15,572 bases of DNA from JBBRTJ01 sp038244535 (GCA_038244535.1 JBBRTJ010000085.1:1-15572); one strand, 5' to 3'. Positions 6,583 to 13,866 are shown, counted from the first letter of the stretch. The notes: generated from the letters alone by a model not told the origin. Made by a program: numbers and translations.

Positions 6583-7719
6583 ATGAGCGTGACGACTGCC
6601 GATGTGGTCGTGGTGGGCCTCGGTGGGGCGGGTTCGGCTACGGCTTGGGCCCTCGCCCGCAGGGGCGCCGTCGTCGTGGCGATCGATCGGTTCGGGCCCG
6701 GGCACGCTCGGGGTTCGTCGCACGGGACCGAGCGCATCTTCCGCCTCGGCTACGCCGACCCCGTCTACGTGGAGCTCGCGCAAGAGGCGCTGCCTGGCTG
6801 GCGCGACCTCGAGCGCGAGGCGGGCGAGCCACTGCTCGTCACCACCGGCGTTGTCGACCTGGGCTTCCCGGACGAGCTGGTCGAGCTGGCCGACGCATGT
6901 GCGGCTGCGGGCGCTCCCGTCGAGCTGCTGACCGAGCGCGACGCCACGGCGCGCCTCGGTTGGCTGCGGCCAGGCGGCCCTGTTCTCTGGCAACCCGACG
7001 GTGGTCGCCTCCACGCCGCGGCGGCGCTGACGGCGTTCGCCCGAGGGGCAGTGCGGCGCGGCGCCGATCTCGGATACGACGAGCCCGCCTTGGCCATCGA
7101 CCGGCGCGGTGAGCACGTGGTGGTCACCACCACGCACCGGACCATCGTGGCCGGCACCGTCGTGGTCACGACGGGGCCGTGGGCGTCCTCGACCATGAGC
7201 GGGCTCGTCGACCTGCCAACGATCGTGGTGACCCAGGAGCAGGTCGCGTTCCACGCCGTCCGCGGCGGAGGACCGCCGGTCGCCGCCGGTGGTTCACCCT
7301 GGCCCGCCTTCATCGATCGGGCTGTGCCGGGGGCCTACGGGCTGACGACCGTCGATGGTCTCGTCAAGATCGGTGAGCACGGCACCGGTCCGGTGATCGA
7401 CCCCGATCTCGACCCGCTCCCGCTGGCCGACGGACCTTCCCGTCATGTCGGGGCATGGGTGGCCGAGCACCTCCCCCTGCTCGATCCCCAACCGGTGCGC
7501 GAGGAGACGTGCCTCTACGCCACCACGCCCGACGAGGACTTCATCATCGACCGCATCGGGGCGGTGGTCGTCGGCGTGGGCCTGGCCGGCCATGGGTTCA
7601 AGTTCCTCCCCGCCCTCGGTGAGCGGCTCGCCGACCTGGCCCTTGGCGTGGATGGCCCGTTCAACCCCTTCACGATCGACCGCGTTGCCCGCCACGCCGG
7701 TCCCTCGGGCCACAAGTGA
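6583..7719 (+). CDS. FAD-dependent oxidoreductase, monomeric sarcosine oxidase / SolA-like
   Basis: Flavin amine oxidase of the DAO family (378 aa, usual length about 370-390), expected to oxidise an N-methyl or secondary amino acid to an imine with release of hydrogen peroxide. Seen: dinucleotide-binding GLGGAG (12-17) ending in Asp35, the subgroup motif GSSHGTERIFR (44-54), Lys262 in LVKIGEH, Cys310 in EETCLYATTPDEDFIID, and GLAGHGFKF (333-341). In monomeric sarcosine oxidase, Cys315 binds FAD covalently and Lys265 activates oxygen; both have clear counterparts here, so covalent flavin and oxidase activity are likely. Start: ATG 6583, giving a normal N-terminus; there is no Shine-Dalgarno site. 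It has no partner genes for folate or glycine metabolism nearby. The exact substrate (sarcosine, N-methyltryptophan, pipecolate) is open. Confidence 0.92.
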   Translation: MSVTTADVVVVGLGGAGSATAWALARRGAVVVAIDRFGPGHARGSSHGTERIFRLGYADPVYVELAQEALPGWRDLEREAGEPLLVTTGVVDLGFPDELVELADACAAAGAPVELLTERDATARLGWLRPGGPVLWQPDGGRLHAAAALTAFARGAVRRGADLGYDEPALAIDRRGEHVVVTTTHRTIVAGTVVVTTGPWASSTMSGLVDLPTIVVTQEQVAFHAVRGGGPPVAAGGSPWPAFIDRAVPGAYGLTTVDGLVKIGEHGTGPVIDPDLDPLPLADGPSRHVGAWVAEHLPLLDPQPVREETCLYATTPDEDFIIDRIGAVVVGVGLAGHGFKFLPALGERLADLALGVDGPFNPFTIDRVARHAGPSGHK

Positions 7720-7737
7720 CTGGCATGGCGAACCGCA

Positions 7738-8358
7738 CTACGCCTTGGCGGTGAGCCGCTCGCTGGTCGGCGTGCCCTCTGCGTCGTTCCAGCGCACGAG
7801 GATCGGTCGTCCGTGCTCCCAACCGAGCTCGCTCAGCGTCGCCGGGGCCAGGGCCATGATGCGGGCCAGGTCAGGCGAGAGCCCGACCCATCGGGCGCCG
7901 AGCACTCGCAACAGGTGGCCGTGAGCGAACACCAATGAGTCCCCCGGGGTGGAGCGCAACCGCGCGATGACCCGGTCGACGCGGGCGCCGACGTCGGCCG
8001 CGGTCTCCCCGCCGGGGCAGCCGTCGTCGAACAGCGACCACCCGGGCCGCTCGGCCAGGATCTCGCTGCTGCGCCGGCCTTCGTAGGCGCCGTAGTCCCA
8101 CTCGACGAGGTTGAGCTCGGTGCGGGCGACGTCGCCGAAGCCAGCCAGGCGGCACGTCTCGGTGGCTCGCTGCAGCGGGCTGGTCAGCACCAGGGCGAAG
8201 GGGCGGTGGCGGAGCCGGTTCCCCACGGCCATCGCCTCGGCGGCACCGTCAGCGCTGAGGGGCAGGTCGGTGCGCCCGGTGTGGCGCCCCGACGCGCTCC
8301 ATGCCGTCGATCCGTGGCGCACCAGCCACACGTCGCCCTGAGGGTTCTTGTCGGTCAT
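7738..8358 (-). CDS. Histidine phosphatase family protein
   Basis: Phosphoglycerate-mutase-like phosphatase (206 aa), cytoplasmic, which hydrolyses a phosphate ester through a phosphohistidine. Seen: VWLVRHGSTAWSASGRHTGRTDLPL with Arg14-His15-Gly16, SPLQRATETC with the second arginine, the acid in NLVEWDYGAYEG, and the second histidine in LVFAHGHLLRVL. The RHG start, the insertion WDYGAYEGR and the length fit the small broad-specificity branch rather than glycolytic mutase. ATG 8358 is used; an in-frame GTG two codons upstream is possible, and the longer frame to 8568 overlaps the LLM gene and is rejected. It is 136 bases downstream of the LLM oxidoreductase on the same strand, so it may have its own promoter. 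It converges with the flavoenzyme gene. The substrate is unknown. Confidence 0.93.
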   Translation of the reverse strand: MTDKNPQGDVWLVRHGSTAWSASGRHTGRTDLPLSADGAAEAMAVGNRLRHRPFALVLTSPLQRATETCRLAGFGDVARTELNLVEWDYGAYEGRRSSEILAERPGWSLFDDGCPGGETAADVGARVDRVIARLRSTPGDSLVFAHGHLLRVLGARWVGLSPDLARIMALAPATLSELGWEHGRPILVRWNDAEGTPTSERLTAKA

Positions 8359-8465
8359 CGGCACGATCCAGGCACCTCTGCACTCAACCACATCCGAGGC
8401 CGATGGCCCGGGTACCCGACACCCCGCCTGGTCGGCCACGCGCTGGCCGTGCACCCCGATGGCAA

Positions 8466-8483
8466 CGGCGGCTCGCTCCGCCG
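8466..8483 (-). terminator. Possible hairpin after the LLM oxidoreductase gene
   Basis: CGGCGG (8466-8471) and CCGCCG (8478-8483) form a 6-bp GC stem with a 6-base loop, 11 bases past the stop of the minus-strand LLM gene. It lacks a T-run, so it is at best a weak or Rho-assisted terminator. The rest of the gap (8359-8465) holds no recognised motif and no good TANNNT box. Confidence 0.3.
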
Positions 8484-8494
8484 CGCTCTGACTG

Positions 8495-9406
8495 CTAGGT
8501 CGAGAGCAGTGGTTGCAGATGCAACAGTTCTGCGGCCGCTTCTTCGAGGTGCTCGACGAAGTGGTCACCGGTCGGTTCGTCGAAGGGGATGACCACGAAC
8601 TTCGAGGCGCCCGCTTCGACGAAGGCCTCGATGCTGGCGCGCAGCGCTGACCAGCCGACGGGCACCAGGAGCGACGTGTCGATGTCGGGGCGGCGGGCGG
8701 CGAGCGCCGCCAGGTAGCGCTCGGGCACGGGGCCGGTCGCGTAGGGGATCAGGGCGCCGATGTGCTCGGCTTCGACCTCGCGATCGTGGGCAGCGGCGAC
8801 GTCGTTGATGACCTTGATGCCGTTGCGCACGTCGTCAGGGACGACGAACGAGGGCAGCCAACCGTCGCCCAGTCGTCCGACCCGCTTCAGCTCCGATGGC
8901 GCGATGCCCCCCAGCCAGACATCGGGTGGCTGCTGGCGTGGCTTGGGCAGGACGCGCAGCGCGTCGTAGTGGAAGCGGGCGCCGTGATGGGTGACCTCGT
9001 CCTCCATCCAGAACCGGCGGATGAGGGGAAGCGCCTCGTTGAACCAGGCCGCGCGGTCACCGCGCTCGACGCCGAACGCCTGTTGCTCGTGCGGGTCGGC
9101 CACACCGAGTCCGAAGGCCGGCAGGAGCCGGCCGCCAGAGAGGCGATCGAGCGAGGCGAGCTCGGTGGCCAGGAGCACGGGGTTGCGGCCAGGTAGCACC
9201 ATCACGCTCATGCCGAACTTGAGCTTCTGGGTGCGCCCGGCCGCGAAGGCCATGGCCACGAGCGGATCGGGCGCTTCGCCGCTGATCCGCTCGGACACCC
9301 AAAGGCTGTCGAAGCGCAGCCGTTCGAGCGCATCGACCGCCTCACCGAACGACTCGTCGTTCAACAGCGTGCGGGTGCCGAGCCCGTAGCCGATGCGGAC
9401 CTTCAC
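8495..9406 (-). CDS. LLM-class (luciferase-like) F420/flavin-dependent oxidoreductase
   Basis: TIM-barrel enzyme (303 aa) of the bacterial luciferase-like superfamily; in actinobacteria such proteins usually use coenzyme F420 for hydride transfer. Seen: MKVRIGYGLGTR at the N-terminus, ALERLRFDSLWVSERI, AFAAGRTQKLKFGMSVMVLPGRNPVLLATELASLDRLSGGRLLPAFGLGV (about 54-101, a family hallmark), and WLGGIAPSELKRVGRLGDGWLPSF. The C-terminus EHLEEAAAELL is also usual. The start is GTG at 9404-9406, which overlaps the TGA of the upstream alpha/beta hydrolase (GTGA), so translational coupling is likely. F420 use is inferred from lineage and family, since no F420 biosynthesis gene is in the window. The substrate is unknown. 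Confidence 0.92.
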   Translation of the reverse strand: MKVRIGYGLGTRTLLNDESFGEAVDALERLRFDSLWVSERISGEAPDPLVAMAFAAGRTQKLKFGMSVMVLPGRNPVLLATELASLDRLSGGRLLPAFGLGVADPHEQQAFGVERGDRAAWFNEALPLIRRFWMEDEVTHHGARFHYDALRVLPKPRQQPPDVWLGGIAPSELKRVGRLGDGWLPSFVVPDDVRNGIKVINDVAAAHDREVEAEHIGALIPYATGPVPERYLAALAARRPDIDTSLLVPVGWSALRASIEAFVEAGASKFVVIPFDEPTGDHFVEHLEEAAAELLHLQPLLST

Positions 9407-10131
9407 GATCGGGCACCCTCGGCTGCGGCGACGAGGACATCAGCGACTGCACCCGGCATCGAGAAGAACGGTGAGTGGCTCGCCTCCAACGTGACCGTGG
9501 TCGAGCATCGGGCAGCCATGTCCCGCTGGATGCGGGGAGGGATGGCACCGTCCTGCGTGCACACGACGTACGTGGAAGGTGTCGTGCGCCAGGACGTGCG
9601 CTGGACCGGCTGCACGAAGCTCGCCATCGGCTGCGGCCCGAGCCGAGCCTTGGCGAAGGCCACGTCGTCGGCCGAGCAGTCGCCGTAGAACATCGGGATG
9701 ATGGCAGCCTCGGCCACGATCATGGTCCCGTCTCCCTGGTCGACGAGGAGCGCGGCCGTCTGGGCCGCCTGGTCTGGGGTGGCGCCCTCGGTCACCTTGC
9801 CCAGCAGCGACTCGCCCTCGTCGAGGCAGAAGGCCGTCAGGTACACGAGGTGGGCAACATTGGGGTTGGGACCGGCTTCGGTGATGACCGCGCCACCATA
9901 GGAGTGGCCGACGAGGACCACCGGACCGTCGATGGCCGCCACCACCTCGGTGACGAACGCGGCGTCGCCGTACAGGTCGCCGAGGGGCAGCGCAGACGCT
10001 CCATGACCGGGGAGGTCCACGGCAACGACGGTGGCGCCTCGATCAGTGAGGTCGGCGCGGACGTGATCCCAGCACCAGGCACCGTGCCAGGCGCCGTGGA
10101 CGAGGACGATGGTGGGGTCGGCAGTGGGCAT
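9403..10131 (-). CDS. Alpha/beta hydrolase
   Basis: Alpha/beta-fold serine hydrolase (242 aa) of the small esterase / plant methylesterase-like branch. Seen: TIVLVHGAWHGAWCWDHV with the oxyanion HGAWHG, VVAVDLPGHGAS, the nucleophile elbow GHSYGG (Ser77), the likely acid Asp194 in YVVCTQDGAIPP, and the general base His219 in LEASHSPFFSMP. The triad is complete and no lid insertion is large, so it should be a soluble active esterase, amidase or lyase. ATG 10131 is chosen because it lies just before the conserved strand. No Shine-Dalgarno site is seen. Its stop overlaps the start of the LLM oxidoreductase by 4 bases, which points to a two-gene unit working on related molecules. It diverges from the SDR gene across 56 bases. 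Confidence 0.93.
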   Translation of the reverse strand: MPTADPTIVLVHGAWHGAWCWDHVRADLTDRGATVVAVDLPGHGASALPLGDLYGDAAFVTEVVAAIDGPVVLVGHSYGGAVITEAGPNPNVAHLVYLTAFCLDEGESLLGKVTEGATPDQAAQTAALLVDQGDGTMIVAEAAIIPMFYGDCSADDVAFAKARLGPQPMASFVQPVQRTSWRTTPSTYVVCTQDGAIPPRIQRDMAARCSTTVTLEASHSPFFSMPGAVADVLVAAAEGARS

Positions 10132-10173
10132 GGCGCATCGTCGCGCAGGCCGGTGGCGCCCGCCCGCTCCACC

Positions 10174-10179
10174 TATCCT
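10174..10179 (+). promoter_or_regulatory. Candidate -10 box for leaderless SDR mRNA
   Basis: TATCCT fits the actinobacterial TANNNT consensus and is followed by 8 bases and then the SDR start codon (10188). With transcription starting about 7-9 bases after the box, the message would begin at or next to the ATG. There is no Shine-Dalgarno site, which agrees with leaderless translation. Confidence 0.55.
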
Positions 10180-10187
10180 CGCCGGCC

Positions 10188-10973
10188 ATGGACGCTCCCG
10201 GTACCGCTCTGTTCGACCCGCTGGCGGCGTTCCGCCTCGACGGCCGAGTGGCCATCGTGACCGGGGCATCGAGCGGGCTCGGTGTCCGCTTCGCCCGCAC
10301 GCTGGCCGCGGCCGGCGCCACCGTCGTGGTCGCCGCCCGTCGCCTCGACCGCCTCGAAGCGCTGGCTGCCGAGCTGCCCGGTGCCCTCGCCGTGGCCTGT
10401 GACGTCGCTGTCGCGGCCGATCGTGAGGCCCTGGTGGCCACCACGCTCGAGCGTCTCGGTCGCCTCGACGTGCTGGTCAACAACGCCGGGATCGGCCACA
10501 CCGTGAGCATCGAGGACGAAGACCTCGCCACGTTCCAACGGGCCATGGAGGTCAACGTCACCTCGATCTGGCACCTGTCGAAGCTGGCGGGTGAGTGGAT
10601 GGTGGCGAACCGCACCGGCAGCATCGTCAACGTCGCCTCGATCCTGGGGATGGTCGCCTCCGCACCGATCAAGCAGGCGCACTACACCGCGTCGAAGGGT
10701 GCCGTCATCAACATGACCCGTGAGCTGGCGGTGCAGTGGGGCCGTAAGGGGGTGCGGGTCAACGCGCTGTGCCCAGGGTGGTTCCCCAGCGAGATGACCG
10801 AAGGCATGGACACCGACCCCGGTTCGGTCAAGTTCATGCAGGCCAACGCCCCGATGGCCCGGTTCGGCCGAGTCGAGGAGCTCGATGGCGCGCTGCTGCT
10901 GCTCGCCTCCGATGCCGGTTCCTACATGACGGGCACCACGGTCACCGTCGACGGGGGCTGGATCGCCCGCTGA
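10188..10973 (+). CDS. SDR-family NAD(P)-dependent oxidoreductase
   Basis: Classical short-chain dehydrogenase/reductase (261 aa), interconverting an alcohol and a ketone with NAD(P). Seen: cofactor motif TGASSGLG (25-32), AARRLDRL after beta-2 (the basic Arg51-Arg52 favour NADP), CDV with the adenine-contacting Asp near 72, NNAG (98-101), Asn123 in MEVNVTS, and the catalytic Ser151, Tyr166 and Lys170 in the YTASK motif. The C-terminus is YMTGTTVTVDGGWIAR. This is the glucose-dehydrogenase/FabG-like pattern. ATG 10188 lies 8 bases behind a TATCCT box. It is divergent from the hydrolase/LLM pair and converges with the amidase. The substrate cannot be told from sequence. Confidence 0.95.
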   Translation: MDAPGTALFDPLAAFRLDGRVAIVTGASSGLGVRFARTLAAAGATVVVAARRLDRLEALAAELPGALAVACDVAVAADREALVATTLERLGRLDVLVNNAGIGHTVSIEDEDLATFQRAMEVNVTSIWHLSKLAGEWMVANRTGSIVNVASILGMVASAPIKQAHYTASKGAVINMTRELAVQWGRKGVRVNALCPGWFPSEMTEGMDTDPGSVKFMQANAPMARFGRVEELDGALLLLASDAGSYMTGTTVTVDGGWIAR

Positions 10974-10977
10974 CACT

Positions 10978-11012
10978 GGCCCGCCGGGCGGCGACCCGTC
11001 GATGCGGGGGTC
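10978..11012. terminator. Weak hairpins between convergent SDR and amidase genes
   Basis: The 37-bp gap between the two stop codons holds GCCC/GGGC (10979-10989) and a second stem, GACCCG paired with CGGGGGTC with a two-base bulge (10993-11012), which reaches into the amidase stop codon. There is no T-run. It is likely to be structured RNA, but a terminator role is uncertain. Confidence 0.3.
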
Positions 11013-12450
11013 AAGCCGGGAAGGGCGCGTGGCGGCCGGCCCACGGGCGGGCCTCCTCCAGCGCCGATGCCAACCGCAGCAGCAGGTCCTCGCGGCCGTA
11101 GGCGGCGACCAGTTGGACGCCGACGGGCAGGCCTTCGGCCGACCAGTGGAGCGGGAGGCTGATGGCCGGCTGGCCGCTGGTGTTGAACGGAGGGGTGAAC
11201 GGGGCAACGTCGGCGGCCCGAAAGATCGGGGCCAGCGGCTGCTCCGGGTTCTGCGCCATCTCGCCGATGTGCGGCGGTAGGCAGGCGATGGTGGGGGTGA
11301 GCAGCAGGTCCCACCCATCGGCCCACCACTGCTGCGCGGCCCGCCGGAACCGGCTGTTGGCGGCCAGCGCCTCGGCGTAGTCGACCGCAGTGAGCTCGGC
11401 GGCTCGCTGGCCCAGGATCCAGGTGAGCGGCTCGACGTCTTGAGGCCCGAGCTCCCGGCCGATGATGTGCCCCACCCTGGCCATGCTGATGCGCTGGTTG
11501 GCGCCCCACAGCGCGCCGAAGTGGGCGGCGAACGAGTCGTCGGTCAGCACACTGGGGAACGCCTCCTCGACGTGATGGCCCATCGATGCCAGCAGCGCGC
11601 CGGCCGCGCGGGCCGCCGCCTCGCACTCGGGATCGGTGGGCCCCCGAAGGTTGGTGGCCAGCAGGCCGATGCGCAACGGTGGCACCGGGGCGCCGAGCTC
11701 GTCGACGTAGGGCCGCGTCGGGGCGGCCGCGATCACCGAGTCGCCGATGCCCGGGCCGTGCGTGGCATCGAGGAACGCCGCGCAGTCGCGCACCGAGCGG
11801 GTGACGACGTGCTCGACGCCTAGGCCGCTCTCGTCGCGCAGTGGCCCGAGGCTGATGCGCCCCTGGCTGACCTTCAGCCCGACCAGCCCGCACATCGAAG
11901 CCGGTATGCGGATCGAGCCGCCGCCATCGGACGCGTGGGCGGCCGGCACCAGGCCCGCAGCCACGGCCGCCGCTGATCCCCCCGACGATCCTCCCGGTGT
12001 GCGCGACAGGTCCCACGGGTTGCGGGTGGCGCCATAGGCATCAGGCTCGGTCGTGGGCAGGATCCCGAGCTCGGGCGTGTTGGTGCGGCCGACGAACACG
12101 AGGCCGGCGCGGCGGTAGCGGCTCACGAGCGTGGTGTCGGCATCGGCGACGTAGCCGATGGCCTTCAGCGCGGCCATCCCGTTGTGGATCGGGTCGCCGG
12201 CTGAGGCCGCCCACAGGTCCTTGAGCACGAACGGCACGCCCCGGAACGGGCCGTCGGGCAGCGTGGGCGCCGCCGCCTCGTCGAGGGCTCGCTCGAAGCG
12301 CCGGTGGATGACCGAGTTGAGGACAGGGTCGTCGCACTCGATGCGCTCGATGGCGGCGGCGACGAGCTCGGTCGGGCCGACCTCGCCGGCCCTCACAAGA
12401 TCGGCCTGGGCCGTTGCATCCAACCAGCGGGTCTCATCGGCGAGCGTCAT
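11011..12450 (-). CDS. Amidase-signature hydrolase, NylA-like
   Basis: Amidase of the amidase-signature family (479 aa), with the Ser-cisSer-Lys triad: Lys77 in GVPFVLKDLW, cis-Ser155 in TPGGSSGGSAAAVAAG, and nucleophile Ser179 in SDGGGSIRIPAS. The spacings of 78 and 24 residues equal those of 6-aminohexanoate-cyclic-dimer hydrolase NylA (Lys72, Ser150, Ser174), and the blocks GRTNTPELG, YGATRNPWD and ISLGP also fit that branch. The C-terminus shows FNTSGQPAISLPLHWSAEGLPVGVQL, usual for the family. No signal peptide is present, so it is cytoplasmic. ATG 12450 is chosen; the frame runs on to 12507 without homology. It lies divergent from the SHOCT protein and converges with the SDR. The natural substrate is probably a linear or cyclic amide; the NylA label describes a branch, not proven nylon-oligomer activity. 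It is not GatA, since gatB/gatC are absent. Confidence 0.92.
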   Translation of the reverse strand: MTLADETRWLDATAQADLVRAGEVGPTELVAAAIERIECDDPVLNSVIHRRFERALDEAAAPTLPDGPFRGVPFVLKDLWAASAGDPIHNGMAALKAIGYVADADTTLVSRYRRAGLVFVGRTNTPELGILPTTEPDAYGATRNPWDLSRTPGGSSGGSAAAVAAGLVPAAHASDGGGSIRIPASMCGLVGLKVSQGRISLGPLRDESGLGVEHVVTRSVRDCAAFLDATHGPGIGDSVIAAAPTRPYVDELGAPVPPLRIGLLATNLRGPTDPECEAAARAAGALLASMGHHVEEAFPSVLTDDSFAAHFGALWGANQRISMARVGHIIGRELGPQDVEPLTWILGQRAAELTAVDYAEALAANSRFRRAAQQWWADGWDLLLTPTIACLPPHIGEMAQNPEQPLAPIFRAADVAPFTPPFNTSGQPAISLPLHWSAEGLPVGVQLVAAYGREDLLLRLASALEEARPWAGRHAPFPA

Positions 12451-12481
12451 GGCCGCAGCATGGCTGAGGCGGGCGCATCGT

Positions 12482-12538
12482 GCACGGTGCGGGCCAGCCG
12501 TGCGCATCCCGACGTGCTCGGAGCCGAGCGGCTACGTT
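12482..12538 (+). promoter_or_regulatory. Inverted repeats and -10 box upstream of the SHOCT protein
   Basis: In the 139-bp divergent gap, GCACGG (12482-12487) and CCGTGC (12498-12503) form one inverted repeat. A second, GCTCGG-AG-CCGAGC (12516-12529), lies just upstream of TACGTT (12533-12538), a TANNNT-type -10 box. The second repeat would cover the -35/spacer region, as expected for a repressor site. Transcription would start near 12545, giving a leader of about 45 bases. The reading as operator is inference. Confidence 0.4.
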
Positions 12539-12589
12539 CCACGCGCCGCCAGGGAGTGGTGGCCTCGACAATGAAAGTGGGAGTCCCTG

Positions 12590-12985
12590 ATGGTTCTCGG
12601 TGCAATCGGTCTCGGCGAGCTGCTGTGGACCATGCTCGTCATCTTCTTCATGGTCATGTACTTCATGGCCCTCTTCGCTGTCATCGGCGACCTGTTCCGC
12701 GACCACGAGCTCAACGGCATCGCCAAGGCGATCTGGATCGCGGCGCTGCTGTTCTTCCCCTTCCTGTCGCTGTTCATCTACCTGATCGTCCGTGGCGACG
12801 GCATGGCGAAGCGCTCTGCGGCCGCGGCCGGGGCCGCGCAGAAGGACTTCGACACCTACGTCAAGCAGGTCACGTCGTCGGGCACGGACCCCGCCGAGCA
12901 GATCGCCAAGGCCAAGTCGCTGCTCGACCAGGGCGTCATCGACCAGGGTGAGTTCGACAAGCTCAAGGCCAAGGCGCTGGCCTGA
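12590..12985 (+). CDS. Small membrane protein with PLDc_N-like helices and SHOCT domain
   Basis: Function not established. The 131-aa protein has two hydrophobic helices, about 8-33 and 43-68 (KAIWIAALLFFPFLSLFIYLIVRG), matching the PLDc_N-type membrane module. A charged Ala-rich linker follows, then a C-terminal SHOCT motif (about 101-130: DPAEQIAKAKSLLDQGVIDQGEFDKLKAKAL). SHOCT segments are thought to mediate oligomerisation. ATG 12590 has GGGAG (12579-12583) 6 bases upstream; the annotated frame gives the usual actinobacterial length. It stands alone between divergent amidase and convergent phosphotransferase genes, followed by a strong hairpin, so it should be monocistronic. Confidence 0.9.
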   Translation: MVLGAIGLGELLWTMLVIFFMVMYFMALFAVIGDLFRDHELNGIAKAIWIAALLFFPFLSLFIYLIVRGDGMAKRSAAAAGAAQKDFDTYVKQVTSSGTDPAEQIAKAKSLLDQGVIDQGEFDKLKAKALA

Positions 12986-12993
12986 TCACCCAT

Positions 12994-13020
12994 GGGCCGG
13001 TCGCGCTGAGCGACCGGCCC
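12994..13020. terminator. Perfect 11-bp hairpin between convergent genes
   Basis: GGGCCGGTCGC (12994-13004) and GCGACCGGCCC (13010-13020) pair perfectly around a 5-base loop. The hairpin begins 9 bases past the SHOCT gene stop and ends 21 bases before the phosphotransferase stop on the other strand. There is no T-run on either side, yet symmetric GC hairpins of this kind between convergent actinobacterial genes commonly act as bidirectional terminators. Confidence 0.7.
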
Positions 13021-13040
13021 GTGTGGTGCCGCGTTGCGCC

Positions 13041-13859
13041 TCAGAGGAGCTCAGAGGCAATGGCGCGCAACTGGCATGCCTCGCCGCGTTCGACGGTCTC
13101 GGCCAGGCGAGCGGCGGCAACGATCGGTCGCCATGCCTCCAGCTCGGCGGGATCGATGCCGGAGGCGGCCAGGTAGGTCTGCTTCCACCGCTTGGCGAAG
13201 GCGAGTCGGGCATGGTCGAGCAGGGCCGGGAGCATGGCCCCCCGGGGGATCTCACCAGCGGTGAGCAGCAGCTCGGTGCGGGCGGCATCGGCGGCGGGCG
13301 GGCCGGCGCTGGCGTCGGTCCAGTCGATCAGCACCGGACCGGTGGCGGTGAGCAGCATGTTGCCGGGGTGGAGGTCACCGTGCAGCAGCCGGTCGCCCTT
13401 GGGCAGTGAGGCGAGGCGTACGAGTGCCGCGGTGCGGACGAGCTCGTCAAGGTCGGCCGCGTCGAGGTCGCGTTCGAGTCGCTCGACGAGACCGGGCAGC
13501 GTGGCTGGTGCCTCGATGGCGTGAAGCCGGGCCTGGAGCGCGCCCATCACTCGGGCGATGCCGGCGAGCTGCCACGGCCGGGCCGACAGCCGAGCCATCG
13601 AGTCATGGCCGTCGATTCTGTCGAGCACTACTCCTCGGCGGCCGTCATGGACGGCCAGGCCGTGCGGCGCTGCGGCCGCCACCCCCGCAGCCACCGCGGC
13701 GGCGGCCGCCGTCAGCTCGACCTCGGCGGCGTGCTCGGGCGCGTCGGGGCGGAACAGCTTGAGCACGAGACCAGGCCCCCACACCAGCACCTCGGCCCGC
13801 CGTCCGGCGCCGATGACCTCGCCCTGGGGCGGGGGCAGGCTTTCGGCGGGCTCGACCAT
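13041..13859 (-). CDS. Aminoglycoside-phosphotransferase-fold kinase (APH family)
   Basis: Small-molecule kinase of the APH/ChoK fold (272 aa), cytoplasmic, transferring the ATP gamma-phosphate to a hydroxyl. Seen: a short N-lobe with VGPG-like strand VLVWGPGLVLKLFRPDAPEHAAEVEL (Lys34 as the ATP-binding lysine), hinge GVVLDRIDGHDSMARL, catalytic loop LLHGDLHPGNMLL (Asp162, Asn167), and the metal-binding Asp179 in PVLIDWTDASAGPPAADAART. All catalytic residues are present. ATG 13859 is chosen because it lies exactly 7 bases behind a TAAGGT -10 box on the minus strand; the longer frame to 14177 is antisense to the neighbouring gene. The family includes antibiotic, homoserine, choline and maltose kinases. 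Nothing here supports antibiotic resistance, and the substrate is unknown. Confidence 0.92.
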   Translation of the reverse strand: MVEPAESLPPPQGEVIGAGRRAEVLVWGPGLVLKLFRPDAPEHAAEVELTAAAAAVAAGVAAAAPHGLAVHDGRRGVVLDRIDGHDSMARLSARPWQLAGIARVMGALQARLHAIEAPATLPGLVERLERDLDAADLDELVRTAALVRLASLPKGDRLLHGDLHPGNMLLTATGPVLIDWTDASAGPPAADAARTELLLTAGEIPRGAMLPALLDHARLAFAKRWKQTYLAASGIDPAELEAWRPIVAAARLAETVERGEACQLRAIASELL

Positions 13860-13866
13860 CGTGACG

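Noticed and set aside
10173..11318. 381-codon minus-strand open frame across the SDR gene
   Set aside because: It covers two genes with clear catalytic motifs in other frames and has no motif of its own.
10922..12016. 364-codon minus-strand open frame within the amidase
   Set aside because: Gly/Arg/Pro-rich alternative frame of the amidase gene, without family motifs.
13041..13859. Antibiotic resistance kinase
   Set aside because: The APH fold is shared by many metabolic kinases, and there is no mobile element or close resistance-family motif here.
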